Assembly: GCF_002127545.1 (NCBI RefSeq)
Contig: NZ_MUBK01000005.1
Location: 52,268 to 116,267 of the forward strand
Origin: Xenorhabdus beddingii
Lineage (GTDB): Bacteria > Pseudomonadota > Gammaproteobacteria > Enterobacterales > Enterobacteriaceae
DNA: 64,000 bases
Reading direction: 5' to 3'
The notes under the pieces were generated by a model, which saw only the letters and a list, made by a program, of their open reading frames with translations, did not search any database and was not told where the DNA came from. This document shows positions 50,181 through 59,136 of this stretch, piece after piece; position 1 is the stretch's first letter; each line of letters opens with the position of its first letter. The position numbers and the translations under genes are program-made.

Positions 50181-52490
50181 ATGGCAAATAATAGTCAAAA
50201 ATTAGAAAAACGCCCAATCACAACGGTGATTCAATACATTTTAAGAGGCACATTCTCAGGGACATTCGTGTTAAGCACAGCATTTTCCGGTGCGGTTTAT
50301 GCGCTGGAAAATCCCACTGAGCCAAAATCTGAAAAGAAAAATGAGGTCATAAAATTACCTTCACTGTCTGTTGTAGGAAGTTTACACAACAGCACCAGTG
50401 CGGGCAGTTCAGTGCTCAAAAAGGCGGATATTGACCGGACTCAGGCAGATAACCTTGGCCAATTACTGGATCAGCTTCCCGGTGTTTCGATGTCAGGTTC
50501 GCCGCGTCCCGGCGGGCAAACGCTGAACATCTGGGGGATGGGAGACGTCGAAGATATCAAAGTCACACTGGATGATGCGCCAAAAGGATTCGAGAAATAT
50601 CGTCAGGGTTCAGTCTTTATTGAGCCTGAGTTAATCAAGCGGGTCGATGTTGATAAAGGGCCACACAATTTGCTGAACGGCAACGGCGGATTTGGCGGCT
50701 CGGTCAAAATTGTGACCAAAGATGCGGGCGACTTATTGCGCCCTGATGAGGATTGGGGCGGCTTTATCAAACAAAGCTACCACACCAATGACAGACAGTG
50801 GATCAGCAGTGGTGCCCTATATGGCAGAGATCCCAATGGCTTTGCCGACGGATTGCTCTATGTGAGCAAGCGTGATGGGCATAATATTAAACGCCCTGAT
50901 GGCACCCATTTTGAGTATTCGCAAAACAAGCAAACCTCCTATTTGTTGAAAACTAATTTTTATCCCAGTGACACACATACCGTAAGTCTGTCCGCAATGC
51001 GATCTGAATCAGATGGCTGGCAGCCGTGGGCCGCGAAACGAAATAAGACGGCTGTTCCCACTGCCTATGACATAAAAAAATATGGTTTGGATGGTGCATG
51101 GAAAAGAAAACTGGTCTTTCGTGATCAAATTGATCAAAACTACTCTGCCAAATGGAATATTGCACCAGAGGATAACCCTTGGTTGAATCTAACGATGACC
51201 TATGCTTATTCGAAAACTAAGCAAACGGATCATCGTCCGGAAGATATTATCGTTAATTACAGCGCCTCTATGGGCAATAAAAGCTGGGTGGATTACACCG
51301 ATCATGTTATTGATATAAATAATAAAAGTGTATTTTCAACCGGTTTCATTAAGCACGAATTACTGGGTGGTGCTAGATGGCATAAAAACCAACGTCATGT
51401 GTGGATGTTTGATAAGGATAAGATAGAAGAAGCCGAATATAATTATGGCTATTACCAGCCTTATTATATGCCTGCTGGAGATCAGGCAACACATAGCCTC
51501 TATGTACAGGATTCTATGACATTCTCAAACATTACCATTACGCCGGGTGTTCGTTATGACCATACCAAAAACATAGGTAAGGAAAATGCAGCGCCACGGT
51601 TTAATAACCCGTTACCCGAAGCGGGGCATGATTATCATGGTGTCACTTACGCCGGATGGTCTTCACATCTGGGTATCATGTGGAAAGCAACACCAAACTT
51701 GTCTCTCTTTTCTGATATCAGCCGCACGTGGCGTGCGCCCTTAGTTGATGAGCAATATGAAGTTCAGTCAATGGGCACCCGTCTTCCCAGTACCAGCCGC
51801 GATCTTGATGTCGAAAGAATGACCGGCATACGCTTGGGTGCCATTCTCGATTTCGATCATTTAATGCTTGAAGATGACAGTCTGCAAATCCGTACCACCT
51901 TATTCCGCAACCGTGGTAAAGATGAAATTTTCAAAAGACGCGGGATTTATTGTGAGGCCCAAATAAAAAGTGGTTCGCCCAGTTCATGCGGAAAGCCACT
52001 GGCAAATAATCGTAATTTACCGGGCTATACCATTGAAGGTCTGGAAATTGAGACTTTCTATGACAGCAGCACGCTATTCGGCAAGCTCTCTTTCTCCACG
52101 ATGCGCGGCCAGCGCGATGCTTCCCCGCGTGATCCGTGGATAGGGCGTAAAACCTGGCTGGCAGAAATTCCCCCAACATCGGCTCACGCGATGTTAGGGT
52201 TCAAAATTCCACAATGGCAGATGGCGATGGGCTGGAAAGGCGATTTTATCCGTAAACAAGATCGCTCACCCGTTGATGGTGACCCGATGGCTGAATATTG
52301 GGAACTACCAAAAAGCAGCGGCTACGCCCTGCATGGCCTGTTTGCAAGCTGGCGTCCTTCTGATATCAAAGGATTTGAAGCACGAGTCACCATCGACAAC
52401 CTATTTAACCGGGATTACGCCCCTTACTTAGGAGAATCAGTGTCAGGCATTGGCCGGAATTACAAATTCAGTATTTCACAACAGTTCTAA
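50181..52490 (+). CDS. TonB-dependent outer membrane receptor, heme/hemoglobin type
   Basis: 769 residues. An unusually long signal peptide (about 41 residues, cleavage after AVYA) precedes a TonB-box-like segment EVIKLPSLSVVG, a plug domain (about 75-200; LGQLLDQLPGVSMSG, GPHNLLNGNGGFGGSVKI) and a 22-strand-type beta barrel ending in aromatic Phe (FSISQQF). RTWRAPLVDEQYEVQ resembles the conserved barrel motif of heme receptors such as HasR/HxuC. It lacks the roughly 80-residue N-terminal signalling domain typical of receptors that talk to FecR-type anti-sigma factors. An ECF sigma gene follows on the same strand. Confidence 0.85.
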   Translation: MANNSQKLEKRPITTVIQYILRGTFSGTFVLSTAFSGAVYALENPTEPKSEKKNEVIKLPSLSVVGSLHNSTSAGSSVLKKADIDRTQADNLGQLLDQLPGVSMSGSPRPGGQTLNIWGMGDVEDIKVTLDDAPKGFEKYRQGSVFIEPELIKRVDVDKGPHNLLNGNGGFGGSVKIVTKDAGDLLRPDEDWGGFIKQSYHTNDRQWISSGALYGRDPNGFADGLLYVSKRDGHNIKRPDGTHFEYSQNKQTSYLLKTNFYPSDTHTVSLSAMRSESDGWQPWAAKRNKTAVPTAYDIKKYGLDGAWKRKLVFRDQIDQNYSAKWNIAPEDNPWLNLTMTYAYSKTKQTDHRPEDIIVNYSASMGNKSWVDYTDHVIDINNKSVFSTGFIKHELLGGARWHKNQRHVWMFDKDKIEEAEYNYGYYQPYYMPAGDQATHSLYVQDSMTFSNITITPGVRYDHTKNIGKENAAPRFNNPLPEAGHDYHGVTYAGWSSHLGIMWKATPNLSLFSDISRTWRAPLVDEQYEVQSMGTRLPSTSRDLDVERMTGIRLGAILDFDHLMLEDDSLQIRTTLFRNRGKDEIFKRRGIYCEAQIKSGSPSSCGKPLANNRNLPGYTIEGLEIETFYDSSTLFGKLSFSTMRGQRDASPRDPWIGRKTWLAEIPPTSAHAMLGFKIPQWQMAMGWKGDFIRKQDRSPVDGDPMAEYWELPKSSGYALHGLFASWRPSDIKGFEARVTIDNLFNRDYAPYLGESVSGIGRNYKFSISQQF

Positions 52491-52502
52491 TGAGTATTTG
52501 AC

Positions 52503-52526
52503 CACTTAATCACTTAACCACTTAAC
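52503..52526. repeat. Three tandem 8-bp units CACTTAAY
   Basis: CACTTAAT, CACTTAAC, CACTTAAC (52503-52526) run directly into the left arm of the receptor terminator. Confidence 0.8.
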
Positions 52527-52548
52527 CCCCTTAATTTTTAAGGGGGTT
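52524..52548 (+). terminator. Terminator between the TonB receptor and the sigma factor
   Basis: Perfect 11-bp stem AACCCCCTTAA/TTAAGGGGGTT (52524-52534 with 52538-52548), loop TTT. There is no long T-run, so read-through may occur. Confidence 0.6.
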
Positions 52549-52585
52549 AGCTCTAGAATGCCTCATTGACTTCTTCCGAACAAAT

Positions 52586-52604
52586 ACAAATAATAATCAT
52601 TATC
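52586..52604. promoter_or_regulatory. Fur box of the ECF sigma gene
   Basis: ACAAATAATAATCATTATC matches 15 of 19 positions of the Fur consensus, with the right half (ATAATCATTATC) exact, 28 bp before the sigma-factor ATG. Confidence 0.82.
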
Positions 52605-52631
52605 AGATTTATCCTATCAGGCAATATCATC

Positions 52632-53147
52632 ATGGCGGTGCAAAAAAGCACATTTGGGCACAAAGAAATCGCCCAAAAACTCTATTCCGATTACCATCAC
52701 TGGTTATGCCACTGGATCAGACAAAACAGTGCCTGCCCAAACCAGGCCGAAGACCTCACCCATGAGATTTTCATTAAGCTGATGCAATCTTCGGATCTTG
52801 AGAATATCCGCCAGCCAAGAGCTTTTTTAATCACGATAGCCCGTAGAACCCTTGCCAATCACTGGCGCAGGAAAAAACTGGAAGACAATTATCTGGAGTA
52901 TATGGGTACAACACCGGAAATCTCATCACATTGTTCTGAGAATCAACTCATGTTGCTGGAACAGCTTGAAAAGATAGATAAGACACTGGATGAACTGCCG
53001 GCAAAAGTTCGACAGGCATTTCTGCTTACTCAACTTCAGGGTCTGCGTTACAAAGAGGTTGCAGACGATTTGGGTATTTCAATAAGTTCAGTGAAAAATT
53101 ACTTACATCAGGCCCACAGAAAATGTCACCCTTTCAATATGCCCTGA
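52632..53147 (+). CDS. ECF sigma factor, FecI/HasI type
   Basis: 171 residues. Sigma region 2 (about 15-85: CPNQAEDLTHEIFIKLMQ, RQPRAFLITIARRTLANHWRR) and region 4 (about 112-165: LDELPAKVRQAFLLTQLQGLRYKEVADDLGISISSVKNYL) are complete, as in iron-starvation sigma factors. The frame opens at 52566, but that extension overlaps the Fur box, so ATG 52632 is used. It would be iron-repressed and probably activates the receptor gene or another heme locus. No FecR/HasS-like anti-sigma gene follows; nqrM lies next on the other strand. Confidence 0.85.
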   Translation: MAVQKSTFGHKEIAQKLYSDYHHWLCHWIRQNSACPNQAEDLTHEIFIKLMQSSDLENIRQPRAFLITIARRTLANHWRRKKLEDNYLEYMGTTPEISSHCSENQLMLLEQLEKIDKTLDELPAKVRQAFLLTQLQGLRYKEVADDLGISISSVKNYLHQAHRKCHPFNMP

Positions 53148-53179
53148 ACAATGCCCTGAGCCCCTGAATAAGTAACAAA

Positions 53180-53204
53180 ACCCGCTGATTGTCCGGCAGC
53201 GGGT
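53180..53204. terminator. Bidirectional terminator after nqrM and the sigma gene
   Basis: 8-bp stem ACCCGCTG/CAGCGGGT (53180-53187 with 53197-53204); followed by CACTTTTT on plus and by TTTTGTT on minus, between convergent genes. Confidence 0.75.
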
Positions 53205-53243
53205 CACTTTTTGGGCTATCCATTTATTGAGCGGCAAACCGCA

Positions 53244-53468
53244 TCAAAGAATACGGTTCTTCGCCAACTGCGCCTGACGAACGGCTTCCCTTGCCAGGCG
53301 TTTTTTACGGGCATCACAGGGTTCAGGACAATCACAAACTTTCTCTACACCGAGACTTCCCAACCCCCCACAGCTCCCTTGGATACTCTTGCGTTTAACA
53401 ATATAGCCCAATGCCATGCCCGCGAAGGCCAGCAAGAAAAAGATAAAAGCGGCAATAAAGACTTCCAT
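53244..53468 (-). CDS. nqrM: Na+-NQR maturation protein NqrM
   Basis: 74-residue DUF539 protein with one N-terminal membrane helix (MEVFIAAFIFFLLAFAGMAL) and four conserved Cys (GSCGG; VCDCPEPC) thought to deliver iron for the Cys4[Fe] or 2Fe-2S centre between NqrD and NqrE. The frame continues upstream into apbE, but the start at MEVFIAAF is family-typical and lies 16 bp after the apbE stop. Last gene of the nqr operon. Confidence 0.93.
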   Translation of the reverse strand: MEVFIAAFIFFLLAFAGMALGYIVKRKSIQGSCGGLGSLGVEKVCDCPEPCDARKKRLAREAVRQAQLAKNRIL

Positions 53469-53484
53469 AACCCTTTCCCCTCTC

Positions 53485-54513
53485 TTATTGCTTCTGTAAG
53501 TATGCCTTGAAAGCAGTACTATAGCGCTCTTCAAAACCTGCTTTGGTTTTGACAATCATAAAGACCGGGATATTCAGCTTTTCCGCCAATTCCATGCCCT
53601 TTTCTGGCCCCAAAACATCCAGCCCGGTAGAAAAGCCATCCGCATTCATGCAATTGGGTGCTATCACCGTGATTGAAACCAGATTATGCGTGATGGGCCG
53701 GCCGGTTTTCGGATTAATGGTATGTGAGTAACGAACGCCATTCTGTTCAAAATAGTTGCGGTAATCACCCGATGTTGCCACAGACATGGTGCCCGGCTCA
53801 ATGATCTCCTGAGCGCTCTGTGCCATACCGCTATCCGAGGGTTTTTCAATCGCTATCCGCCATGGGTTGCCTTTGCCATTGTTGCCCGATGTACGAACTT
53901 CACCCCCAATATCGACCATGTAATTTTTGATATTCTGGGATGCCAGATACTCTGCCACAACATCAACACCATAACCTTTGGCAATGGAAGAAAGATCGAC
54001 ATAAAGTTCAGGAATAGATTTAATCAGGTTATTGCCTTCAACAGACAGGTGGCTGATGCCCGTCCAGACACGACGAGTCGCTAACTCTTCATTTGTCGGC
54101 GCTTTGGTAATTCGCCCTTCCGGTCCAAAACCCCATAAATTCACCAATGGGCCAACCGTGACATCCAGAGCACCCTTTGTCAGCCTATTGATTCGAATCG
54201 CTTCTTTGACAACTTTTGCCGTGGCGGCAGAGACCGGAAACGGTTTATTCACTTCACGGCTTTGATTAAAACGACTCAATTCAGAATTTGGCCGGTAAGT
54301 GGACATCTGGTCGTTGACTTCTTCCAGCAGCCGATCAATCTCTTGTTGCAGGTTTTCAGGGGCAGGGGCAGACGAATCAGCAACATATTTAACGGAGTAA
54401 TAAGTCCCCATCGTCTGCCCATTCAGGTTTTGCTGTTCAGGGCCACCACACGCCGCCAGTAGCACAACCGAAAACAATAATGCACTCCAGTGGATAATTT
54501 TTTTACTCAGCAT
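53485..54513 (-). CDS. apbE: FAD:protein FMN transferase ApbE
   Basis: 342-residue Mg-dependent flavin transferase lipoprotein (lipobox LAAC, Cys22) acting in the periplasm. It attaches FMN through a phosphodiester bond to threonines of NqrB and NqrC. ApbE motifs: GTYYSVKYVAD, ALDVTVGPLVNLWGFGP, DLSSIAKGYGVD and GGEVRTSG, THNLVSITVIAPNCMNADGFST. Placed 125 bp after nqrF, with a hairpin and a 17-bp duplication in the gap. Confidence 0.96.
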   Translation of the reverse strand: MLSKKIIHWSALLFSVVLLAACGGPEQQNLNGQTMGTYYSVKYVADSSAPAPENLQQEIDRLLEEVNDQMSTYRPNSELSRFNQSREVNKPFPVSAATAKVVKEAIRINRLTKGALDVTVGPLVNLWGFGPEGRITKAPTNEELATRRVWTGISHLSVEGNNLIKSIPELYVDLSSIAKGYGVDVVAEYLASQNIKNYMVDIGGEVRTSGNNGKGNPWRIAIEKPSDSGMAQSAQEIIEPGTMSVATSGDYRNYFEQNGVRYSHTINPKTGRPITHNLVSITVIAPNCMNADGFSTGLDVLGPEKGMELAEKLNIPVFMIVKTKAGFEERYSTAFKAYLQKQ

Positions 54514-54554
54514 AACTTACTCTTCTGACTTATTTTGGCTCTTTCTGAATCGTC

Positions 54555-54577
54555 AGCGCCCACAAAAAGTGGGCGCT
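54555..54577 (-). terminator. Hairpin between nqrF and apbE
   Basis: 9-bp stem AGCGCCCAC/GTGGGCGCT (54555-54563 with 54569-54577), A5 loop, no U-run on the minus strand. It may lower apbE-nqrM expression or stabilise the nqr mRNA 3' end rather than terminate. Confidence 0.45.
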
Positions 54578-54593
54578 TATCGTTAAATCAACG

Positions 54594-54627
54594 TTATCTT
54601 AAAATCAAAGTTATTTTAAAATCAACG
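54594..54627. repeat. 17-bp tandem duplication between nqrF and apbE
   Basis: TTATCTTAAAATCAAAG (54594-54610) followed by TTATTTTAAAATCAACG (54611-54627), 15 of 17 identical; part of a third unit precedes (TTAAATCAACG). Confidence 0.85.
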
Positions 54628-54638
54628 CATTACAAACA

Positions 54639-55865
54639 TCAGCCACCGAAATCATCCAACATGATGTTTTCGTCTTCAACACCGAGGTCTTTCAACATCT
54701 TGATGACCGCCGCGTTCATGACCGGAGGCCCACACATGTAGAACTCACAGTCTTCTGGAGCCGGATGATCTTTCAGATAGTTTTCATACAGGACATTATG
54801 AATAAAGCCGGTGTAACCATCCCAGTTATCTTCCGGCAGAGCATCAGATAACGCCACATGCCATGTGAAGTTTTCATTCTCTGCAGCCAGCTTGTCAAAG
54901 TCTTCGGTATAGAACATTTCACGCTTGGAGCGTGCTCCGTACCAGAAGGTAATCTTACGCTTGGAGTTCAAACGGTTAAGCTGATCGAAAATGTGGGAAC
55001 GCATTGGCGCCATACCCGCCCCCCCCCCAATGAAGACCATTTCAGCCTCAGTGTCTTTCGCGAAGAATTCACCAAATGGGCCGGAAATGGTCACCTTATC
55101 ACCCGCTTTCAGTGACCAGATATAAGAAGACATAATACCCGGCACCACATCGGGATTTCTTGGCGGTGGCGTAGCAATACGCACGTTCAGCATGATGATG
55201 CCATGCTCTTCTGGATAGTTAGCCATGGAGTAAGCACGAACCGTCGGTTCATTCACTTCAGAAACATAGCGGAACAGATTGAATTTATCCCAATCTTCAC
55301 GATATTCCTGTGGCACATCAAAATCAGAATAACGGGCAACGTGTGGAGGACATTCAATCTGAATGAATCCCCCCGCACGGAATGGCACCACTTCCCCATC
55401 AGGAATTTTCAGTTTCAATTCTTTAATGAAAGTGGCTTTGTTATCGTTAGAGATAACTTCACATTCCCATTTCTTCACGCCGAAGATTTCTTCCGGCAGC
55501 TCAATTTTCAGGTCTTGTTTAACGTTAACCTGACAGGCCAGACGGCAACCTTCTTTTGCTTCACGCTTATTAATGTGAGAAAGCTCGGTTGGCAGGATAT
55601 CACCACCACCGTCGCTGATTTTCACCCGGCACTGACCACAAGAGCCACCACCGCCACAAGCAGAGGAAACGAAAATCCCCTGATTGGACAGCATGTTCAA
55701 CAACTTGTCACCCGCAGGCGCTGAGAAACTTTTATCCTCATCGCCATTGACTTCAACTTTAATATCCCCGGTGTTCACTAACTTAGATTTTGCGAACAAA
55801 ATCATTGCCGTCAGTACCAACACAATCAGGGTAAACATTACTACGCCTAGAATGATTATATCCAT
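54639..55865 (-). CDS. nqrF: Na+-translocating NADH:quinone reductase subunit F
   Basis: 408 residues; electron entry subunit. One N-terminal membrane helix, a plant-type 2Fe-2S ferredoxin domain ([10 protein letters not shown] near 70-80, last Cys in CRLACQVNV), then a ferredoxin-reductase-like part with FAD motif [11 protein letters not shown] and NADH-binding [13 protein letters not shown] and YMCGPP. It oxidises NADH and passes electrons to the other Nqr cofactors. 15 bp after nqrE. Confidence 0.98.
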   Translation of the reverse strand: MDIIILGVVMFTLIVLVLTAMILFAKSKLVNTGDIKVEVNGDEDKSFSAPAGDKLLNMLSNQGIFVSSACGGGGSCGQCRVKISDGGGDILPTELSHINKREAKEGCRLACQVNVKQDLKIELPEEIFGVKKWECEVISNDNKATFIKELKLKIPDGEVVPFRAGGFIQIECPPHVARYSDFDVPQEYREDWDKFNLFRYVSEVNEPTVRAYSMANYPEEHGIIMLNVRIATPPPRNPDVVPGIMSSYIWSLKAGDKVTISGPFGEFFAKDTEAEMVFIGGGAGMAPMRSHIFDQLNRLNSKRKITFWYGARSKREMFYTEDFDKLAAENENFTWHVALSDALPEDNWDGYTGFIHNVLYENYLKDHPAPEDCEFYMCGPPVMNAAVIKMLKDLGVEDENIMLDDFGG

Positions 55866-55880
55866 GAATTATTCTCGCCT

Positions 55881-56477
55881 TTAGAGCTGCACACCGGAGA
55901 AGGACATAAAGCCCAATGCCATCAAACCAGTGGTGACAAAGGTGATCCCCAAGCCTTTCAGACCCGCCGGAACATCCGCATATTTCATTTTTTCACGGAT
56001 AGCCGCCATCAGCACAATCGCCAGCATCCAGCCCATGCCTGAGCCGAAACCGTATACGATGGACTCACTGAAGTTATAGTCACGCTGTGCCATGAATGAA
56101 ACGCCACCGAAAATGGCACAGTTCACGGTAATCAACGGCAGGAAAATACCCAGCGCGTTGTAAAGTGCCGGAACATAACGGTCTAAGATCATTTCCAGGA
56201 TTTGTACCAGTGCAGCAATAACCCCGATAAAGGTAATGAAGTTCAGGAAGCTCAGGTCAACCCCATCCATCAGGGCACCATCACGGAGTACCAGATTGTA
56301 GACAAGGTTATTGGCAGGAACTGAAATTCCCAGCACGACAGTGACCGCAACCCCCAGGCCAAAAGCCGTCTTCACATTCTTTGATACCGCCAGAAACGTA
56401 CACATACCAAGAAAGAAAGATAACGCCATATTCTCGATAAAAACGGCGCGGACAAACAAACTAATATAGTGTTCCAT
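55881..56477 (-). CDS. nqrE: Na+-NQR subunit E
   Basis: 198-residue integral membrane subunit with six helices. NqrD and NqrE are homologous inverted-topology subunits that hold an intramembrane iron centre with Cys residues near the half-helices ([33 protein letters not shown]). Lies 8 bp after nqrD and 15 bp before nqrF. Confidence 0.97.
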   Translation of the reverse strand: MEHYISLFVRAVFIENMALSFFLGMCTFLAVSKNVKTAFGLGVAVTVVLGISVPANNLVYNLVLRDGALMDGVDLSFLNFITFIGVIAALVQILEMILDRYVPALYNALGIFLPLITVNCAIFGGVSFMAQRDYNFSESIVYGFGSGMGWMLAIVLMAAIREKMKYADVPAGLKGLGITFVTTGLMALGFMSFSGVQL

Positions 56478-56485
56478 TTTGTTTG

Positions 56486-57115
56486 TTACTCCTTCTCAAC
56501 CTGCGCAGGTTTCAGAGTCCGCAGACCCCAAATCAGCATACCAATAATAAAGAATGCACTCGGCGCCAGCAGGAACAGACCATTTGGCTGATACCAGCCG
56601 CCATTTTTGACAGATTCCAGCACCGTCATACCGAACAGTTTTCCTGAGCCAAACAGTTCGCGCAGGAAGCCAACCAGCAACAGAATGACACCGTAACCCA
56701 ATCCGTTACCGATACCATCCATGAAACTTTCAACCGGGGGTGACTTCATGGCATAGGCTTCGGCACGTCCCATGACGATGCAGTTCGTGATGATGAGACC
56801 AACAAATACCGATAGCTGTTTGGAAATTTCGTAGGCATAAGCCCGCAAAATCTGGTCTACCACGATCACCAACGAGGCAATGATCGCCATTTGAACAATG
56901 ATCCGCACACTGCCGGGAATATAGTTACGAATCAATGAAATGAAAAAGCTAGAAAATGCGGTCACCAGTGTTACAGCCAGAGTCATAACCAGCGCCGTTT
57001 CCAGTTTAGTGGTCACGGCCAGCGCTGAACAGACCCCCAAGACTTGCAATGCAATGGGGTTATTATCAAACAGCGGCCCAAGAAGGACGCGTTTTATCTC
57101 TTTACTATCAGCCAT
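56486..57115 (-). CDS. nqrD: Na+-NQR subunit D
   Basis: 209 residues, six-helix membrane subunit homologous to NqrE and RnfE. Conserved Cys-bearing half-helices are seen ([37 protein letters not shown]). Its start overlaps the end of nqrC by 8 bp, implying translational coupling. Confidence 0.97.
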   Translation of the reverse strand: MADSKEIKRVLLGPLFDNNPIALQVLGVCSALAVTTKLETALVMTLAVTLVTAFSSFFISLIRNYIPGSVRIIVQMAIIASLVIVVDQILRAYAYEISKQLSVFVGLIITNCIVMGRAEAYAMKSPPVESFMDGIGNGLGYGVILLLVGFLRELFGSGKLFGMTVLESVKNGGWYQPNGLFLLAPSAFFIIGMLIWGLRTLKPAQVEKE

Positions 57116-57902
57116 CTTTCAAGGCTCCTTCGCGTACTTTTTTCAGGAATGGGCCAAAACCATTGTCACCCAGCCAGAAATCAAACATATGCTGAACACC
57201 GTTAGAGGTCAGGGTCGCACCGGACAAGCCGTCTACACCATAAGGATTGTCACCGGCCCCACCACGGACGATCTTAAGCGCAGGGACACCTTGCGGGTTA
57301 TAAAGTTTTTTACCTACCCATTGTTTGCGCCATTGTGGGTTATCAACTTCCCCCCCCAAACCCGGGGTTTCACCATGAGAATAATAAGTAATACCGCGAG
57401 AGGTTACGCCATCGATGTCGATGGAAATAAAGGCATACATGACTGACCACAATCCAGAGCCATAGATGGGCAGAACCACTTCCGTGGTTTTGCCCTGCTC
57501 ATCCCTGACCAGATAAATTTCTGCCATATTGGCACGACGGCGGATTTTTGCCAGATCTTGCTCTGGAGACAAAGCCATGCTGGTTTCATCACTGCGCAGA
57601 GCATTATTCAGGTCAAAATTGCCAGCGCCTTTTTCCAGCGTTGCGGTTTTTAAATCAAGCAATTCAGGCTGAATACGGCGGATATAGGTTTCATTGATTT
57701 CGGCTGTCGTCATATTCGGTTTCAATAAACCGGCTACATCCAGAATATTACGCTGTTTATCCAGCAACTTCTGTTCCTGCTGCTGCGCTTTCAAGCCTAC
57801 CGCTGAACCGGCAACAACAATCGAACAGACCAGACACAGCACAAAAACAACGAGAAACGTTCTGCCGATGCTGTCATTATTTTTTGGTTTATCATTAGCC
57901 AC
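57108..57902 (-). CDS. nqrC: Na+-NQR subunit C (covalent FMN)
   Basis: 264 residues. A single N-terminal membrane helix and a periplasmic FMN-binding domain; the flavinylated Thr is in [10 protein letters not shown] (near 225), the ApbE target motif. Overlaps nqrB upstream by 8 bp and nqrD downstream by 8 bp. Confidence 0.97.
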   Translation of the reverse strand: MANDKPKNNDSIGRTFLVVFVLCLVCSIVVAGSAVGLKAQQQEQKLLDKQRNILDVAGLLKPNMTTAEINETYIRRIQPELLDLKTATLEKGAGNFDLNNALRSDETSMALSPEQDLAKIRRRANMAEIYLVRDEQGKTTEVVLPIYGSGLWSVMYAFISIDIDGVTSRGITYYSHGETPGLGGEVDNPQWRKQWVGKKLYNPQGVPALKIVRGGAGDNPYGVDGLSGATLTSNGVQHMFDFWLGDNGFGPFLKKVREGALKDG

Positions 57903-59133
57903 GGGCTTTTCTCCGCTTGATATTGGCCTGCACGACCAGATAATCGAACAGTGGCGCGAACAGGTTAGCGAACAGAATCGCCAACATCATTCCTTCAGGA
58001 TAAGCTGGGTTTACTACTCTGATCAGGATACACATAACACCAATCAGAATGCCGTATGCCCATTTTCCCTTATCCGTAAACGCAGCGGACACCGGGTCAG
58101 TTGCCATAAAGATCATGCCAAAAGCGAAACCACCCAGAACTATATGCCAGTACCACGGCATAGCGAACATCGGGTTAGTGTTGGAGCCAATGGCATTAAA
58201 CAGGTAAGACATGGCAATCATGCCGATCAGCACCCCGGCAACGATGCGCCATGACGCAATACGGGCAAACAGAATGATGGCACCACCGATGAAAATCATC
58301 AGAGTAGAGACTTCACCCACTGAACCTGGAATGTTACCAATAAACGCATCCATCCAGCTAACAGGCTGCCCGGTGATGGTATTCATCAGACCGTGCTGAC
58401 CCGCAGTCGCCCACTGAGATAATGGCGTCGCTCCGGAAAAACCATCCGCCGCAGTCCAGACCACATCACCTGAAATCTGAGCCGGATAAGCAAAGAACAG
58501 GAACGCGCGACCAGCCAAAGCCGGGTTAAGGAAGTTGCGACCCGTACCACCGAAAATTTCCTTCGCAATCACAACACCGAAAGTAATCCCCAGTGCAGCC
58601 TGCCACAGTGGCAGTGTGGGTGGAACAATCAAGGCGAACAGAATGGAACTGACAAAGAAACCTTCGTTGATTTCATGTTTGCGGATAATGGCGAAGAGGA
58701 TCTCCCAAAATCCACCCACGGCAAACACAACTGCATAAATGGGCAGGAAATAAACCGCCCCCAGCAACATTTTGCTGCCCCACCCTGCATCTGGTGTCAA
58801 TGACGCACCAAGATACTGAGCAAGGACATAATGCCAATCAGAAGCCAAAACTTGCTGTAAAGCCTCTCCATTGTACAAATGGGTCAGGGCTGGGATCGCC
58901 TGATTACCGACGTTGTACATCCCCCAGAACATGGCAGGAAAGACAGATATCCATACCAGGATCATCATACGTTTGAGATCGATGGCATCACGGACGTGGG
59001 CACGCCCTTTTGTCACTGTCCCCGGCGTGTAGAAAACGGTGCTCACTGCCTCATAAAGAGGATAATACTTTTCCAGTTTGCCGCCGGCCTCAAAGTGGTG
59101 TTCTACCTTTTCAAATAAATTTTTCAGGCCCAT
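57895..59133 (-). CDS. nqrB: Na+-NQR subunit B (covalent FMN, quinone site)
   Basis: 412-residue membrane subunit with about 10 helices, forming the sodium channel and quinone reduction site. [13 protein letters not shown] carries the FMN-linked Thr (near 235). The sequence [20 protein letters not shown] is the typical N-terminal cytoplasmic segment, and binds riboflavin between B and other subunits in the family. Starts 3 bp after nqrA stop. Confidence 0.98.
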   Translation of the reverse strand: MGLKNLFEKVEHHFEAGGKLEKYYPLYEAVSTVFYTPGTVTKGRAHVRDAIDLKRMMILVWISVFPAMFWGMYNVGNQAIPALTHLYNGEALQQVLASDWHYVLAQYLGASLTPDAGWGSKMLLGAVYFLPIYAVVFAVGGFWEILFAIIRKHEINEGFFVSSILFALIVPPTLPLWQAALGITFGVVIAKEIFGGTGRNFLNPALAGRAFLFFAYPAQISGDVVWTAADGFSGATPLSQWATAGQHGLMNTITGQPVSWMDAFIGNIPGSVGEVSTLMIFIGGAIILFARIASWRIVAGVLIGMIAMSYLFNAIGSNTNPMFAMPWYWHIVLGGFAFGMIFMATDPVSAAFTDKGKWAYGILIGVMCILIRVVNPAYPEGMMLAILFANLFAPLFDYLVVQANIKRRKARG

Positions 59134-59136
59134 GAA

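Noticed and set aside
52566-52631. N-terminal extension of the ECF sigma factor
   Set aside because: The extension is encoded by the Fur box and AT-rich leader (IQIIIIIRF) and does not resemble sigma region 2.
53469-53555. N-terminal extension of nqrM into apbE
   Set aside because: The family N-terminus is MEVFIAAF; the extension is apbE coding sequence in another frame.
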